DNA from: GWE2-42-39 sp942493345
Lineage (GTDB): Bacteria > Bacteroidota > Bacteroidia > Bacteroidales > Prolixibacteraceae
Direction: 5' to 3'
Assembly (NCBI GenBank): GCA_942493345.1
Contig: OW818695.1
Coordinates: 1,984,001-2,048,000, forward strand
DNA length: 64,000 nt
Under the pieces are notes generated by a model. It saw only the letters and a list, made by a program, of their open reading frames with translations, had not been told where the DNA came from and made no database searches. Positions 54,674 to 63,205 of the stretch are shown piece after piece; positions within the stretch are counted from its first letter, which is position 1; every line of letters starts with the position of its first letter. Made by a program: the position numbers and the translations under genes.

Positions 54674-55261
54674 TTATTTCAGAAAAAATAAAATATAGAG
54701 CAGTGGAAGGTATTCTTTTAGTTCCATCCGAAGATGTTTAAGCGCTTTTGAAATATGGGCCTCTACTGTTTTGATACTGATTCCGAGTTCGTCGGCAATC
54801 TCCCTGTTCTTTTTATCTTCGTAACGGCTTTTTTCGAAAACAGTACGTACCGATAGCGATAACTTGGAAAGGGCTTCGTCAACTTTTTGTTGTAGCTCTT
54901 CGAACACAAAGTTGCTGGTGTCAAAATCAGAGAGGGATTTATAGTTGATTTCCATTTCTCGGACTCTTAAATAGTCACCATACCTTTGCTTCGTCCGTTC
55001 TTTGCTGATTTGCTTCAGCGACTTGTTCTTTGTAACCGTAAACAACCAAGCCTGAATATTCGTATCGTCCTGAAGGTTTTTCCGATGTTCCCAAAGTTCG
55101 GTAAAAACATCCTGTACCAAGCTATTAGCGGCCTCGGCGTCCAGCAAATACTGATTAGCGAAATACGACAATTTTGGGTAGAAAAAGCTGTACAAACCTT
55201 CAAACACAGGTTCATCGCCCGATTTAATTTTTTGTGCTATTTCCGATCCTGATAGGTTCAC
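54674..55261 (-). CDS. RNA polymerase ECF sigma-70 factor, second locus
   Basis: 195 residues with region 2 (FEGLYSFFYPKLSYFANQYL, NSLVQDVFTELWEHRKNL) and region 4 (LSKLSLSVRTVFEKSRYEDK, REIADELGISIKTVEAHISK). It heads the second Sus locus, 63 bases before fecR, and should switch on susCD and the enzyme genes when the anti-sigma factor releases it. On the minus strand a TACTTTTG element lies 44 to 51 bases upstream, compatible with a housekeeping promoter, but no -33 box was found. Confidence 0.92.
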   Translation of the reverse strand: MNLSGSEIAQKIKSGDEPVFEGLYSFFYPKLSYFANQYLLDAEAANSLVQDVFTELWEHRKNLQDDTNIQAWLFTVTKNKSLKQISKERTKQRYGDYLRVREMEINYKSLSDFDTSNFVFEELQQKVDEALSKLSLSVRTVFEKSRYEDKKNREIADELGISIKTVEAHISKALKHLRMELKEYLPLLYILFFLK

Positions 55262-55593
55262 TTGCGTTTGGTCTTGCGAAATTAACTTGCTTCAACAAAT
55301 CAAAAGTAGACAGAAAAATTCATATTTGTGACTTCTGAACAGATTGCTTTTAGTCAAAGCATCCACATAAAAAAGAAATTGTTTATACAAATTCCGTTTT
55401 TTGAACTCCTCCCACATTCGCTTGTGCAAGATTTAGATTGCAGAAAAGAATCTCCTAAAATCTTTTTCAATAGTTGAGTTTTCTAAGGTGTTTTTCATAT
55501 TTACTGGACACTCGTTATTTGACTACAGATTTCACACAAAAATCAAAACTTTTTGCCGTAAATTGTCCTTCATAATAATTAAAACCGAATAAA
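55262..55593. other. Divergent intergenic region between the sigma gene and mscL
   Basis: No gene seen. It should hold promoters for both directions. TACTTTTG on the minus strand (55305-55312) is the best -7 candidate for the sigma gene. For mscL I see no convincing element. Confidence 0.3.
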
Positions 55594-56025
55594 ATGAAAC
55601 TAGCAAACGAATTCAGGGACTTTGCCATGCGTGGCAATGTGGTCGACATGGCTGTGGGTATCATTATTGGCGGGGCTTTCGGGAAAATTATCTCCTCGCT
55701 GGTAAACGATGTGATTATGCCTCCTATCGGGCTTTTGGTTGGAGGAATCGATTTTAAAGATCTGAAAGTGATGATGACTGACGACGTACTTAACGCGGCA
55801 GGCGAAGTAGTTACCAAAGGGGCTACGCTCAATTACGGGATGTTTGTTCAAACGACTTTCGATTTTCTGATCATTGCTTTTGCCATTTTTATGGCTATAA
55901 AAATGATGAACAAGCTGAAACGCAGAGAGGAAGCGAAACCTGTTGCGGCACCGGAACCACCGGCCCCGACGCGCGAAGAAGAACTGCTGGCCGAAATTCG
56001 CGATTTGCTGAAAAACAAAGCATAA
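55594..56025 (+). CDS. mscL: Large-conductance mechanosensitive channel
   Basis: 143 residues. Two membrane spans: TM1 with the conserved VDMAVGIIIGGAFGKIISSL and NDVIMPPIG, TM2 with FDFLIIAFAIFMAIKMMN, then a charged cytoplasmic helix (REEELLAEIRDLLKNK) that bundles in the pentamer. It opens under membrane tension and releases solutes after osmotic downshift. The periplasmic loop is of normal length. Alone in its unit or co-transcribed with the HAD gene 54 bases downstream. Confidence 0.96.
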   Translation: MKLANEFRDFAMRGNVVDMAVGIIIGGAFGKIISSLVNDVIMPPIGLLVGGIDFKDLKVMMTDDVLNAAGEVVTKGATLNYGMFVQTTFDFLIIAFAIFMAIKMMNKLKRREEAKPVAAPEPPAPTREEELLAEIRDLLKNKA

Positions 56026-56079
56026 AATATCGTTTTGCCGTAATTCCGATTTCGTGTACCTTCGGCTTTTTAATTAACG

Positions 56080-56727
56080 ATGTCTCAATTTACGCATATT
56101 ATTTTCGATCTCGACGGAACGCTAACCGACAATACCCGGGGAATTGGCAAATCGCTGCAATACGCATTGCAGAAAATGAAGCTGGATGGTTATTCCGATG
56201 AACTTTTGAGAAATTTCATTGGCCCGCCGTTGCAGCACGGATTTAAAACTCATTTTGGGCTGAACGAAAAAAATACAGCTCTGGCGGTCGATTATTTTCG
56301 CGAATATTACGGCGAAAAAGGTTGGTCCGACAATGTCCCTTATCCCGGAATTCGCGAGTTGCTCGAGGAACTTCATTTTGCAGGCAAGCAGGTTTTTGTA
56401 GCCACTTCGAAACTCGAAAAGTTTGCCCGGATGATTTTGCAGAAGTTCCAACTTGATAAATATCTTGTCGACCTGCAGGGAGCCGATTACGGGGGCAATC
56501 ACTCGAAAGCCAGTCTGATTCAGTTGCTGATGGACCGGAATCGCATTCAGCCGGGTAGCCGGGTTGCGATGATCGGCGATACGGTTTTCGACATGGAAGG
56601 AGCCCGGGAAACGCGAATTGCGGCAATCGCGGTGGGGTATGGTTTCGGTAAAAAAGAAGATTTGCTGGCTGCAACCCCCGATTTTTATGCTGAAGACGTG
56701 GACGAATTGTACGAAATTTTAATCTGA
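56080..56727 (+). CDS. HAD-family hydrolase, phosphoglycolate-phosphatase-like
   Basis: 215 residues. HAD motif I FDLDGTLTDN (nucleophile Asp and acid Asp), cap domain about 17-80 (IGPPLQHGFKTHFGLNEKN), motif II VATSKLEKFA, motif III around K(A)SLIQLLMDRN and motif IV MIGDTVFDMEGAR. The type resembles Gph or pyrophosphatase PpaX. A likely role is removal of small phosphometabolites. The next gene starts 5 bases after its stop. Confidence 0.85.
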   Translation: MSQFTHIIFDLDGTLTDNTRGIGKSLQYALQKMKLDGYSDELLRNFIGPPLQHGFKTHFGLNEKNTALAVDYFREYYGEKGWSDNVPYPGIRELLEELHFAGKQVFVATSKLEKFARMILQKFQLDKYLVDLQGADYGGNHSKASLIQLLMDRNRIQPGSRVAMIGDTVFDMEGARETRIAAIAVGYGFGKKEDLLAATPDFYAEDVDELYEILI

Positions 56728-56732
56728 ACACA

Positions 56733-57020
56733 ATGTACCAGGTAATTTGGGAATACAAAGCAAAACCGAAAACTGTTTCGAAATTTGAAGAATTCTATGG
56801 TCCGAAAGGAGAGAGAGTAAAACTTTTCAGCCAATCGAAAAGCTACCAGGGAACCGAACTTTTGTTGGACGATGAGGGCGATCTTTCGTACATCACCATC
56901 GATTTTTGGGACTCGGAAGAAGCCTATGATGATTTCATGAAAGCCAACAAAGAAAAATACGATCTTCTCGATCAGAAAGGAAATGTTTTTGTGAAAAGTA
57001 AAAAGCGGGTTTGGGCGTGA
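56733..57020 (+). CDS. Small ABM-like (ferredoxin-like fold) protein
   Basis: 95 residues. VIWEYKAKPKTVSKFEEFYG at the start and LSYITIDFWDSEEAYDDFMK later are the strands and helix of an antibiotic-biosynthesis-monooxygenase-like dimeric alpha+beta barrel; WDSEEAYDDF is the typical motif. Function unknown; proteins of this size often act on small reactive molecules. Translationally close to the HAD gene. Confidence 0.7.
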   Translation: MYQVIWEYKAKPKTVSKFEEFYGPKGERVKLFSQSKSYQGTELLLDDEGDLSYITIDFWDSEEAYDDFMKANKEKYDLLDQKGNVFVKSKKRVWA

Positions 57021-57150
57021 TCTCAGTTCAAAGAAATGGTTATTCAATCCGTTTTTTGCTGCATTAATTTCTTCAGAATACTGTTTTAGAAAAGAATTGG
57101 TTTTTGGTATTTCTGATTTCCGTATCTTCAGCTTGTTGTTTTAAAAACTG

Positions 57151-58113
57151 ATGGAAAGACAAAAAATCAACGATTGGGTGCTTATTCTAAACCCACATGC
57201 CGGAGCCGGGAAAGGGTCAAAAGATAAAGATAAAATAATCAGTTTGCTCGGAAAGAATGGTTTTGAAACTGAACTATTCATTTCAGAATACCCCAAACAT
57301 ATTATTTCCCTGACTGCCGGTTTAATTGCAAACGGACATCGAAAAATTATTATTGCGGGAGGCGATGGCAGCCTCAACGAGGTAGTGAATGGAATTTTCA
57401 GCCAGGCTGAAGTTTCTCCGGAAGAAATTATCGTGGGCATGATTCCCGTGGGAACTGGCAACGACTGGATCAAAACATTTGGCATTCCAAACGATTACAA
57501 AAAGGCGATCAAACGAATCATAAAAGAGAAAACGATCCGGCAGGACGTTGGTAAAATCAGTTACGAAGAAAACGGGAAGCCGGCGGTCTGCTTTTTTGCA
57601 AACATGGCCGGGTTTGGCTTCGACGCGATGGTCGCGGAAAAGGCAAATGCCCTAAAAAACAAGGGACGAAGCGGGATTTTTGTCTATTTGCAAAGCCTGA
57701 CAGCCAGTTTTATTCAATTTCAGATTTCAAAAACCCGAATGCAAATCGATCAGGAAGAAATCAATGAATTGATTTTCTCAACCAGCATTGGAATCGGGAA
57801 ATACAATGGCGGGGGCATGATGCAGGCACCCGGGGCAATTCCTACCAACGGTGAATTTCAGGTCACTGTTATCCGCAAAATCGGGATTTGGGGTATTCTG
57901 CATAATATTGTTGGATTGTATGATGGAACTTTTATAAAAGACCGTCGCGTTTCAACTCATTCGGCAAAACATATAAAAATTAATTCGGGCTGCAGCATTG
58001 CCGGTGAAGCCGATGGTGAAATTTTGGGCAACCACAGTTTCGAAATTGAAATTATTCCGCAAAAGCTAAATGTGGTACGGGGTAAAAAACCGGAATTTAC
58101 TTCTCCTCAATAA
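57151..58113 (+). CDS. Diacylglycerol/lipid kinase family protein (YegS-like)
   Basis: 320 residues. ILNPHAGAGKGSKDKDKI is the N-terminal nucleotide-binding loop, IIIAGGDGSLNEVVNGIF the GGDG motif and VGTGNDWIKTFGIP the second conserved Gly-Thr-Gly-Asn loop. ATP-dependent phosphorylation of diacylglycerol or another lipid is expected at the membrane face. A TATCTTC-type element precedes it at about 57122. Confidence 0.9.
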   Translation: MERQKINDWVLILNPHAGAGKGSKDKDKIISLLGKNGFETELFISEYPKHIISLTAGLIANGHRKIIIAGGDGSLNEVVNGIFSQAEVSPEEIIVGMIPVGTGNDWIKTFGIPNDYKKAIKRIIKEKTIRQDVGKISYEENGKPAVCFFANMAGFGFDAMVAEKANALKNKGRSGIFVYLQSLTASFIQFQISKTRMQIDQEEINELIFSTSIGIGKYNGGGMMQAPGAIPTNGEFQVTVIRKIGIWGILHNIVGLYDGTFIKDRRVSTHSAKHIKINSGCSIAGEADGEILGNHSFEIEIIPQKLNVVRGKKPEFTSPQ

Positions 58114-58172
58114 AAATCGCGGTTTTCATTTTTTTACTGAAGAGTTGTATCTTCATAATAAATTTTTGAAGA

Positions 58173-59081
58173 ATGCAGATTCCCCCATTTTTAAAATCAG
58201 GCGATCGTATTCGGGTTGTTTCCCCGGCCGGAAAAGTTTTGGCTGAAAAAGTAATGTCGGGTATCGAATTGCTTCGCGAACACGGTTTTGAAGTGTTGGT
58301 TGGCGAACATTTTTTTACTGAAAATTTTCAATACGCGGGAACCGACCAACAACGGGCAGCCGATCTTCAACTTGCACTTGATGACCCGAAAACAAAAGCG
58401 ATTCTCTGTGCACGCGGAGGCTACGGTTCTATTCGAATTCTGGAATATCTCAATTTTTCAGAAATAAAAAACAATCCGAAATGGCTGATCGGGTTTAGCG
58501 ATATTACCGTTTTGCATTCGGTGTTTAATAAAATCGGGATTGCCTCTATTCACGGGCCAATGCCGGGATTTTTTGTGCAGGAAGGACAATCTTCGGGAAG
58601 TTTTTTGAAGTTGCTTGATACAGTCACCGGCAAACCTTTGTTGTATAATTTTGTGGCTCACCCGCAAAACCGAAACGGTCAGGCTGTGGCTCAACTGGTT
58701 GGCGGAAACCTCTCCCTGTTATATAGTTTGAACGGAACTCCATACGATTTGGAACCCAACGACAAAATTTTGTTTATTGAAGATATTTCGGAATACCTGT
58801 ATCATATCGACCGGATGATGATGAACCTTCGGCTTTCAGGAAAACTGGAAAAGCTGGCCGGGTTGGTTGTTGGACGTTTTACCGAAATAAAAGACAGCGA
58901 AAACCCTTTTGGAAAATCAGTCCCGGAAATAATTATGGATGCGGTAAAAGATTATGATTTTCCGGTTTGTTTCGATTTTCCGGCCGGACATGTCAGTGGA
59001 AATATGCCGCTCGTATTGGGGGCAAATTATTTGCTTTCTGTCGATTCTTCCTGTAAACTCGAAATGCAAAACAATGGCTGA
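58173..59081 (+). CDS. LD-carboxypeptidase, peptidase family S66
   Basis: 302 residues. IRVVSPAGKVLAEK at the start, CARGGYGSIRILEYL, WLIGFSDITVLHSVF (catalytic Ser), SIHGPMPGF, ILFIEDISEYLYHIDRM (Glu) and FDFPAGHVSGNMPLVLG (catalytic His) define the S66 Ser-Glu-His enzyme. It removes the terminal D-Ala from tetrapeptide during murein recycling in the cytoplasm. The gene end overlaps the yraN start by 8 bases, so the two are coupled. Confidence 0.93.
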   Translation: MQIPPFLKSGDRIRVVSPAGKVLAEKVMSGIELLREHGFEVLVGEHFFTENFQYAGTDQQRAADLQLALDDPKTKAILCARGGYGSIRILEYLNFSEIKNNPKWLIGFSDITVLHSVFNKIGIASIHGPMPGFFVQEGQSSGSFLKLLDTVTGKPLLYNFVAHPQNRNGQAVAQLVGGNLSLLYSLNGTPYDLEPNDKILFIEDISEYLYHIDRMMMNLRLSGKLEKLAGLVVGRFTEIKDSENPFGKSVPEIIMDAVKDYDFPVCFDFPAGHVSGNMPLVLGANYLLSVDSSCKLEMQNNG

Positions 59082-59442
59082 AAAACACGATTTAGGAAGG
59101 AAGGGCGAGGAATTGGCAATAGCCCACTTGCGATCGTTGGGGTACGAAATCAGGGATGTCAACTGGCATTTTCTTCACCTTGAATTGGATATTGTTGCCC
59201 TCGATGGCGACGAACTGGTCATTGTGGAAGTAAAATCGAGGGGAAGTAATTCGTATGAACACCCGCTGGAAGCTATGTCGAACAAGAAAATCCGGTTTCT
59301 GGTGAACGCAGCCGATGCGTATATAACAGAACATAATATTGATCTGGAAACTCGTTTTGATGTAGTGTCAGTGATATTTTTCAGTAAAACCAATTTTAAA
59401 TTGGAGCATTTCAAAAATGCCTTTTATCCGACAATCAGCTAG
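59074..59442 (+). CDS. YraN family protein (UPF0102, endonuclease-like fold)
   Basis: 122 residues. HDLGRKGEELAIAHLRSLGY, ELDIVALDGDELVIVEVKSR (the D-x(n)-E-V-K of the PD-(D/E)xK nuclease fold) and AADAYITEHN. Cellular role unclear; related to Holliday-junction resolvases in fold. ATG 59074 is chosen because the family begins at this point; the longer frame lies within the preceding gene. Its end overlaps the convergent response-regulator gene by 8 bases. Confidence 0.92.
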   Translation: MAEKHDLGRKGEELAIAHLRSLGYEIRDVNWHFLHLELDIVALDGDELVIVEVKSRGSNSYEHPLEAMSNKKIRFLVNAADAYITEHNIDLETRFDVVSVIFFSKTNFKLEHFKNAFYPTIS

Positions 59443-59830
59443 TCATGAAAATTTCTTCAATTCTTTCCATTAGAATTTCAATCTGAATCGGCTTTAAAAA
59501 ATAGTCGGCACACCCTGCTTCTATTGCTTTTTGCCGTTCGTTATTAAAAGCATATGCGGTTTGTGCAATGATCGGTAAATCAGGCCTGAGTTTCTTTATT
59601 TGTCGGCTTGCTTCCAGTCCATCCATCTTCGGCAATTTAAGATCCATCAGCACTAAATCAATTTCCGGATGTTCTATAATCGTAGCGACAGCTTCTTCTC
59701 CATTGTGGGCCATAAGTAACAACGATTCGGTGTTGCGTAGAGCAGACTGAAAAAATAAACAGCAAATTGGTTCATCTTCGACAAGGAGAATGACTTTATC
59801 TGCCCATTCATATGTAAAGCTGTCGTCCAT
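59435..59830 (-). CDS. Single-domain response regulator (CheY-like receiver)
   Basis: 131 residues. VILLVEDEPICCLFF (acidic pair for Mg2+), LVLMDLKLPKMDGLEASRQI (phosphoacceptor Asp), PIIAQTAYAFNNE (Thr switch) and FLKPIQIEILMERI (conserved Lys). There is no output domain; it resembles the receiver domains of hybrid kinases and may shuttle phosphate or act on protein partners. No kinase gene is adjacent. ATG 59830 fits the receiver start; the further upstream ATG adds residues without similarity. Confidence 0.9.
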   Translation of the reverse strand: MDDSFTYEWADKVILLVEDEPICCLFFQSALRNTESLLLMAHNGEEAVATIIEHPEIDLVLMDLKLPKMDGLEASRQIKKLRPDLPIIAQTAYAFNNERQKAIEAGCADYFLKPIQIEILMERIEEIFMTS

Positions 59831-60209
59831 TATTATCGTAATTAAGCAAGCAAATTTAACTAAAAAAATTACTTTCGCATTACACTGCAATAGACTTTGA
59901 TAAGATTTCGTAAAAATATGTTGTAAAAGATATGTATTTCAAATTATAATCTATGACGTCGCCAGAGTGGAAAACTAAACTATTTTTCAGACAAAAAAAG
60001 AAGAACTAATAGCTATTGGGGTCGCTTTCTTTCAATTTTTTTACACTGTTTTTCCTTCAAAAATAACCTGATTTTTTTCAGTTTTTCAAATCCCGGAATA
60101 GACTTCATTTACCAGCAAAATAGAACGACAACACTTTACTAATTTTATGAGCTTGTATCGGAAACGAGCAAGTAATATTTCTAGACTAAATAGGTTAAGG
60201 CAGGCTATG
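59831..60209. ncRNA. Gene-free region ending in an orphan terminator, possible small RNA
   Basis: No open frame of interest, yet a good plus-strand terminator stands at 60210-60238 with no plus-strand gene for about 770 bases upstream. The segment 60100-60209 contains short inverted matches (CTTGTATCGG...CGAGCAAG). An sRNA or 5' leader is possible; no known family recognised. This is a guess from the terminator alone. Confidence 0.2.
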
Positions 60210-60238
60210 AAAACCGTTCTGAAAAAGGACGGTTTTTT
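60210..60238 (+). terminator. Orphan rho-independent terminator
   Basis: Stem AAAACCGTTC / GGACGGTTTT with a 7-base loop TGAAAAA, followed by TT (TTTTTT in total). Located 40 bases before the glycosyltransferase start. Confidence 0.7.
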
Positions 60239-60277
60239 CATTTATCTTTACTCCCTGGAAACGGATGAAATCCAAAA

Positions 60278-61579
60278 GTGAAAAAAGTACTAATTATTAC
60301 ATATTACTGGCCTCCTTCCGGCGGAGCGGGAGTTCAGCGTTGGCTGAAGTTTGTAAAATATTTACCAGCTTTTGGGGTTCAGCCTGTTGTATTGACTGTT
60401 GATCCGGCTTATGCCAGCTATGCACAAACCGATGAAAGCCTGCAGAAAGAAGTGGCTCCTGAAGTGGAAGTGTACCGTACCCGAAGCTTTGAGTTGTACC
60501 AGCTTTACAGCCGCTTATCGAAAAAAAAAGAGATCCCGTATGGAGGTTTTGCAAATGAAACACAGGCTTCGCTTTTTCAGAAAATAAGCCGGTTTGTGCG
60601 GGGCAATTTTTTACTGCCCGACCCACGAAAAGGATGGAACAAATTTGCCTACCGGAAAGCCATTGAATTGATCGCAGTCCATCAAATTGACACGGTTATT
60701 ACAACCGGGCCGCCGCATTCGACCCATCTGCTTGGTCTGAAACTTCAAAAGAAAACCGGTATCCGGTGGATTGCCGATTTGCGCGATCCCTGGACCGATA
60801 TTTATTACTACAATCAGTTTTACCATACGGCTTTTGCCCGTCAGATCGATCGCCGGATGGAACGGCAGGTACTCGAAAAAGCCAATCACCTGATTACGGT
60901 GAGCAAAGATGTGATGCGCCTTTTTAGCCAAAAAACGGCCACTGATATCAGCCTGAAAACAAACATCCTTCCTAATGGTTTCGATGAGGATGATTTTGTC
61001 GGAAGGACGTTCAAGCCGGAAGAAAAATTTACGATCACCTATACGGGGACTATTTCTGAAACATACGATATTTCGAGCTTTACAGGCGCATTGGAAAAAC
61101 TTGATAAATCAATTCTCAGCAAAATAAAAATTCGGTTTGTGGGGAAAGTACCGTCAGTGATTTCAACCCGCATAAAAAATAAATTTCCGGAGATGGAAGT
61201 GGAACTGGTTGGTTATGTCGATCATCTGAAGTCGGTTGATTATTTACTTCGCTCATCGCTTTTACTGCTTGTTATTCCGAAGGTTGAAAACAACGACGGA
61301 ATACTCACCGGCAAATTTTTCGAGTACATGGCTTCGCGCAAACCGGTATTGGCCATCGGCCCGGTCAAAGGCGATCTGTCCGAAATCATCCGGGAAACCG
61401 GCAGTGGGCAAATCTTCGACTATTCTGACGAGGAAGGAATCGGTAAGTTTATCAATGCTGCGTTTAATTCGGAACTGGAATCCGAAGCTAAAAATATTAC
61501 GGATTACTCGCGAAAAGACCTGACCGAAAAACTAAGTCGAATTATTATTTCAGCCGAAAACAAAACTAATTTTAGATAA
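60278..61579 (+). CDS. Glycosyltransferase family 4 protein
   Basis: 433 residues. ITYYWPPSGGAGVQRWLKFV at the N-terminus is the acceptor-side glycine loop, ADLRDPWTDIYYYNQFYH is the typical middle block, LPNGFDEDDFVG and FTITYTGTISETYDISSF open the C-terminal GT-B domain, and GILTGKFFEYMASRKPVLAIG is the nucleotide-sugar binding E-x7-E-like block. It transfers an unknown sugar, presumably during surface polysaccharide synthesis. It uses GTG 60278 as start because no in-frame ATG stands closer to the first strand. Not part of an obvious cluster. Confidence 0.9.
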   Translation: MKKVLIITYYWPPSGGAGVQRWLKFVKYLPAFGVQPVVLTVDPAYASYAQTDESLQKEVAPEVEVYRTRSFELYQLYSRLSKKKEIPYGGFANETQASLFQKISRFVRGNFLLPDPRKGWNKFAYRKAIELIAVHQIDTVITTGPPHSTHLLGLKLQKKTGIRWIADLRDPWTDIYYYNQFYHTAFARQIDRRMERQVLEKANHLITVSKDVMRLFSQKTATDISLKTNILPNGFDEDDFVGRTFKPEEKFTITYTGTISETYDISSFTGALEKLDKSILSKIKIRFVGKVPSVISTRIKNKFPEMEVELVGYVDHLKSVDYLLRSSLLLLVIPKVENNDGILTGKFFEYMASRKPVLAIGPVKGDLSEIIRETGSGQIFDYSDEEGIGKFINAAFNSELESEAKNITDYSRKDLTEKLSRIIISAENKTNFR

Positions 61580-61581
61580 AA

Positions 61582-61621
61582 AAAAGGAAATAGCCCGGAA
61601 TCTTCCGTGACTATTTCCTTT
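61582..61621 (-). terminator. Shared terminator between glycosyltransferase and FAD oxidoreductase genes
   Basis: 11-bp perfect stem AAAGGAAATAG / CTATTTCCTTT (61583-61593 and 61611-61621). On the minus strand it is followed by TTTTTATC, so it ends the FAD oxidoreductase transcript; for the plus strand only TTT follows. Confidence 0.75.
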
Positions 61622-61660
61622 GTGAAATTTCGTCATTAGAAATCTTTTTTCATATCAATA

Positions 61661-63040
61661 TCAAGGGCGCAGGTAGGCCCCTTTTGACAACAGTTCTTCG
61701 CGTAACTTTTCAACATTTATTTTGGATGGGGCTATTCCGTCACGAACGGCCATTTTTGCTGCACGACCGGCTGCTTCGCCCATGGCCATGCAAGGAGCCA
61801 TTACCCGTATTGCCGACATTGCTTCATGTGTGGTTGATATGCTCCGTCCGGCAACCAGAAGATTTTCCACTTTTAGTGGAACCAGCGAACGATATGGTAT
61901 ATCGTAGCAGTCGCCACTCCATTCCAAGGTACATCCGCCGCCGTTCGGGTGATGCAAGTCGATCGGGTAGCTGGCAACTGCAATTGCGTCGTCGAATCTG
62001 CGGCAGCTTAAAATATCGTCGCGGGTCATTTCGTATTGACCGGAAATTCGTCTTGTTTCGCGAATACCGAGGAAGGGAGCCATCCGTGCAAAATGAGCTT
62101 TTTCAAAACCAGGCACATAACCGATAAGGTATTTGATAATTACATCAACTTGTTTCCGGGCTTCGTATTCGCCATTGGTCAAACTAACGGGGTCTGTTCC
62201 ATCAACTCCGCTGACGCGGCTCATGTTGATCCATGCTTCATCTTTTCTTACGCCTGTGATGATGATGGTGCGGTCTACTGTCAGTTTCAAGCCGTCGGCT
62301 TTGGCTTTTTGCATGATATCTCTCAAACCAACCAATATAAAACGCGGGTTCTTCGCGTAATATTCGGCAGGAATGAAATCAGCAAAATAGGTTTCTGATT
62401 TTTCTGCCAGGCTTAGACGAAGTTTTTCAATATCAACATTTCCCATGCTGAACATCAATGTTGGAGGTTGTACCCCGCCATTTTCATCGCCTTGCCCGCA
62501 TGGAACGCCGGAACGCAACGCAACGTCGGCGTCGCCGGTACAATCGATGATCACCTTGGCAAGGATCACTTCACGACCAGCTTTACTTTCAATGATAATT
62601 CCCTGTAACTGGTTCCCGTCCATAACGACTCCGGAACAGAATGTATAAAGCAATACCTCTACACCATTTTCTTTGAGAACCTCGAATGCAACCATTTTCA
62701 CATCTTCCGGCTCGATGTACGTGATGCTCATGTGAAGAGGGCATGGATGGTGTTTACTTGCACCTCCCCGTGCTTCCAACCGATCGATAAATTTCTGAGG
62801 AAGTCCCGCGATGATTTGGTTTCCTTTTTGTCCCAGAAAATCCAGGATTGGTAATCCGATGGTCAGGTTTCCACCTAAAAAGCTCCGGCTTTCTATCAGG
62901 GCAACGTTTAATCCATCTTCGGCCGCCGCCTGTGCTGCAATGATTCCCGATGGGCCTCCTCCTACCACCAGGACATCAACATTCATTCGTACCGGCAATC
63001 TTTTCTCCGGTTCAACGATACTCATTATCTCTTTTCCCAT
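61661..63040 (-). CDS. FAD-dependent oxidoreductase (PF12831 type), no signal peptide
   Basis: 459 residues. VDVLVVGGGPSGIIAAQAAA (dinucleotide fold), ESRSFLGGNLTIGLPILDFL, VIIDCTGDADVALRSGVPCG and LLVAGRSISTTHEAMSAIRV define the family; it shares the last two blocks with the secreted protein at 14575-16575. No export signal, so it probably works in the cytoplasm on a sugar- or acid-like substrate. The PHP-domain gene 166 bases upstream on the same strand may belong to the same unit. Confidence 0.85.
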   Translation of the reverse strand: MGKEIMSIVEPEKRLPVRMNVDVLVVGGGPSGIIAAQAAAEDGLNVALIESRSFLGGNLTIGLPILDFLGQKGNQIIAGLPQKFIDRLEARGGASKHHPCPLHMSITYIEPEDVKMVAFEVLKENGVEVLLYTFCSGVVMDGNQLQGIIIESKAGREVILAKVIIDCTGDADVALRSGVPCGQGDENGGVQPPTLMFSMGNVDIEKLRLSLAEKSETYFADFIPAEYYAKNPRFILVGLRDIMQKAKADGLKLTVDRTIIITGVRKDEAWINMSRVSGVDGTDPVSLTNGEYEARKQVDVIIKYLIGYVPGFEKAHFARMAPFLGIRETRRISGQYEMTRDDILSCRRFDDAIAVASYPIDLHHPNGGGCTLEWSGDCYDIPYRSLVPLKVENLLVAGRSISTTHEAMSAIRVMAPCMAMGEAAGRAAKMAVRDGIAPSKINVEKLREELLSKGAYLRP

Positions 63041-63111
63041 TTTCCTGTTTTTTTGTATCTGTCAAAACTAATTTTTTATACCTGTTATATCAACAGTTAA
63101 ATAACACATAT

Positions 63112-63190
63112 TGTCACTCCACGAAAGCGAAGAATCTTCGGTTCAACTCTAATTTACAACAGATTTTTCACTCCGTTCAGCATGACAAAA
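63112..63190. repeat. Dispersed intergenic repeat ('TGTCACTCC...CACTCCGTTCAGCATGACA')
   Basis: TGTCACTCCACGAAAGCGAAGAATCTTCGGTTC and CACTCCGTTCAGCATGACA enclose a short spacer; the ends TGTCA and TGACA are complementary. The family resembles the element at 1647-1760. No gene. Confidence 0.45.
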
Positions 63191-63205
63191 CAATGTTGAG
63201 ACACA

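Noticed and set aside
55594..59442. mscL to yraN considered as one operon
   Set aside because: Gaps of 54, 130 and 59 bases and TATCTTC-type elements before the lipid kinase and carboxypeptidase genes make several units as likely; only the HAD-ABM and S66-yraN pairs are clearly coupled.
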